DNA of 64,000 nucleotides from contig CAJFQF010000010.1 of assembly GCA_904418995.1 (NCBI GenBank), forward strand, positions 16,131 to 80,130. The letters run 5' to 3'. The notes under the pieces were generated by a model that was given only the letters and a program-made list of their open reading frames with translations, was not told the origin of the DNA and did not search any database. This DNA comes from Heritagella_A intestinalis. GTDB lineage: Bacteria; Bacillota; Clostridia; Oscillospirales; Acutalibacteraceae. How positions within the stretch are numbered: position 1 is the first letter of the stretch; each line of letters begins with the position of its first letter. Below, one piece after another: positions 63,039-64,000 of the stretch. Made by a program: the position numbers and the translations under genes.

Positions 63039-63675
63039 CCTCGATTTTGCGGATGTGGGCCTCCAGAAGCTGCTGGAAGGTGTCGTTTATCAGGCGGTTC
63101 CCCTGTTGGTCCCGATACTTTACCGGCTGATAGCTGGCGCTGGCCCGCTGGTTTTTCAGATACGCCAGGGCCTCTTCCGGGCTGCGGGTCTTGGCCAGAA
63201 GGTCGGCGGTCTTTACCGGATACATGGCGTTATAGGGCTCCAAACGGGCCGCCTCTCCGTAGTTGGCCAACGCCGGGCCGCTCTCCCCCAGCTGAGCCTG
63301 GGCTCCCGCCAAAATCGCCAGCATGGCCGCCCGGCTGCTGCTCTCCCAGCTGAGCTGGATGCCTTCCTGGCGCACCAGGCCCCGGGGCAGGCGCTCCCAG
63401 GCCGGGCCGGAAAGATAGGCCGACGCCCAGCGCACCGTCTCCCGGGCAGCGGAGGCCCCCAGCCAGCTGTACAGGTTGGCCAGCAGGTACCGCTCCCCCG
63501 GGGTGTTGCCTCCCCCGCAGAGCCGGATGGCCCGCCGCAAAACAGCTTCCCGGCTGCCTGCTTCCTTGACTTCCTTTTCCGCCTCCGTTTCCAGCTCGGA
63601 GTCGTGGGGAATGCTTCCCCCCAGGGCCCAGAAAAGGGCCGCCGCTTTTTCAAAATTTTTCGTTTGTTCTGTCAT
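63004..63675 (-). CDS. TPR-like protein of unknown function
   Basis: The 223-residue product is soluble and mostly helical, rich in Ala and Leu, with repeat-like helices (RYLLANLYSWLGASAARET, AMLAILAGAQAQLGESGPALANYGEAARLEPYNAMYPVKTADLLAKTRSPEEALAYL) typical of tetratricopeptide folds. A role as a protein-binding scaffold is possible, nothing more specific can be said. The last ten or so residues (LSLDADHGA) are encoded by repeat DNA, and the TAG stop lies in a hairpin loop, so the native end may have been replaced. Confidence 0.7.
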   Translation of the reverse strand: MTEQTKNFEKAAALFWALGGSIPHDSELETEAEKEVKEAGSREAVLRRAIRLCGGGNTPGERYLLANLYSWLGASAARETVRWASAYLSGPAWERLPRGLVRQEGIQLSWESSSRAAMLAILAGAQAQLGESGPALANYGEAARLEPYNAMYPVKTADLLAKTRSPEEALAYLKNQRASASYQPVKYRDQQGNRLINDTFQQLLEAHIRKIEARLSLDADHGA

Positions 63676-63808
63676 GGAAACCCCCGCTTTCCTGCAGCTT
63701 TCCGCTGCCTATTCTCTGATAAGGTCTCATTATAGCACAAAAACCCCCGGATGCCAAAGGCTTTCCCGATTCTTTATGGAATTTTCCGCAGAAAATCCGT
63801 TGTTTTCG

Positions 63809-63837
63809 TGGACAAACCTCTATTTTTTCGCTATAAT
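63809..63837 (+). promoter_or_regulatory. Plus-strand promoter at the right edge
   Basis: TGGACA (63809-63814) and a perfect TATAAT (63832-63837) are 17 bases apart, pointing out of the window. Transcription would start near 63844. Confidence 0.78.
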
Positions 63838-63849
63838 AAAGGAAAGAAC

Positions 63850-63910
63850 GGTCTTGCCTGCCGGTTCCCCCAGGGGAACCATAGCCTGAAACAAGGCCGC
63901 AAAAAAGACC
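63850..63910 (+). ncRNA. Candidate structured RNA or leader
   Basis: Just after the predicted start, arms 63850-63855 and 63905-63910 can close a three-way junction. It would carry a hairpin at 63863-63869 with 63874-63880 and another at 63884-63887 with 63894-63897. No open frame of note follows before 64000. It could be the leader of the next gene or a small RNA. I cannot match it to a known riboswitch class, and part of it (CTTGCCTGCCGG) resembles the nearby repeat units. Confidence 0.4.
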
Positions 63911-64000
63911 TGCTAATAAAAGTCAAGTAGAAATTACAGATTTTTAGAGAAGCAAAAAAGGCAACACAAAATCAAGCCGCTGAGCGTTTCAAAATTAAAA

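Noticed and set aside
1..64000. tRNA, rRNA, prophage, plasmid or antibiotic-resistance genes
   Set aside because: No tRNA T-loop pattern, rRNA stretch, phage structural gene, integrase or resistance gene was recognised on either strand.

Overview
The window reads as a chromosomal segment of a GC-rich, low-pathogenicity-profile Gram-positive Firmicute of the class Clostridia, most likely a gut Oscillospiraceae/Ruminococcaceae relative. The evidence is a PolC-type replicative polymerase, GatCAB transamidase, a T-box leader, an infC-rpmI-rplT leader with an internal terminator, short-form HisG with HisZ, and Firmicute gene orders (rpsB-tsf-pyrH-frr-uppS-cdsA-dxr-rseP-ispG-polC; plsX-rnc-smc-ftsY; dprA-topA-trmFO). 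Taxonomy is inferred; no rRNA or tRNA gene is present.

Layout. 1-2.6 kb: the 3' end of an M20 dipeptidase gene (+), a sugar-nucleotide-type nucleotidyltransferase (-), and a broken Ig-like lipoprotein gene. 2.6-9.9 kb: a histidine operon on the minus strand (hisZ, hisG, a YcxB-like membrane protein gene, hisD, hisC, hisB, a fused hisA-hisI gene, hisE). 9.9-24.6 kb: polC and the isoprenoid/phospholipid/ribosome-recycling block back to rpsB. 24.7-26.2 kb: hisF and hisH with their own promoter. 26.3-31.3 kb (+): mntP, gatC-gatA-gatB and an NYN-OST-HTH protein. 31.3-36.5 kb (-): HAD phosphatase, DUF4430 protein, AMP-forming acyl-CoA ligase with an XRE-cupin regulator, then two AT-rich unknown genes. 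36.5-40.5 kb (-): leuS, rsfS and yqeK behind a T-box whose specifier codon is CTC (Leu). 40.5-55.6 kb (-): nadD, yhbY, rdgB, ftsY, smc, a radical SAM gene, rnc, plsX, trmFO, topA, dprA and a TrmH-type methyltransferase. 55.6-57.0 kb (-): rplT, rpmI, infC with an ATT start and a leader terminator. 57.1-58.2 kb (+): YetF-like and DUF4363 genes. 58.2-64 kb: four ordinary genes (cyclophilin lipoprotein, S1-domain protein, RlmI-like methyltransferase, TPR-like protein) set in intergenic DNA full of structured repeats.

Most of the window is core metabolism and gene expression: isoprenoid precursors (dxr, ispG) feed UppS; CdsA and PlsX serve phospholipid synthesis; IF3, L35, L20, S2, EF-Ts, RRF, RsfS, LeuRS and GatCAB serve translation; SMC, FtsY, TopA, DprA and PolC handle chromosome and membrane targeting. 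The least expected feature is the repeat system at 58.3-63.0 kb: 15-base hairpins with variable but pairing-conserved arms, joined by a conserved 12-base unit at a 27-base period, always sitting head-on at the 3' end of a gene and in several cases supplying the stop codon from the hairpin loop. Other points are the HisA-HisI fusion, the leucine T-box over yqeK-rsfS-leuS, the ATT-started infC, and a small structured transcript candidate behind a strong promoter at the right edge.

Starts were chosen by Shine-Dalgarno spacing. Domain positions are read by eye, and family names rest on recognised motifs, not on a database search.
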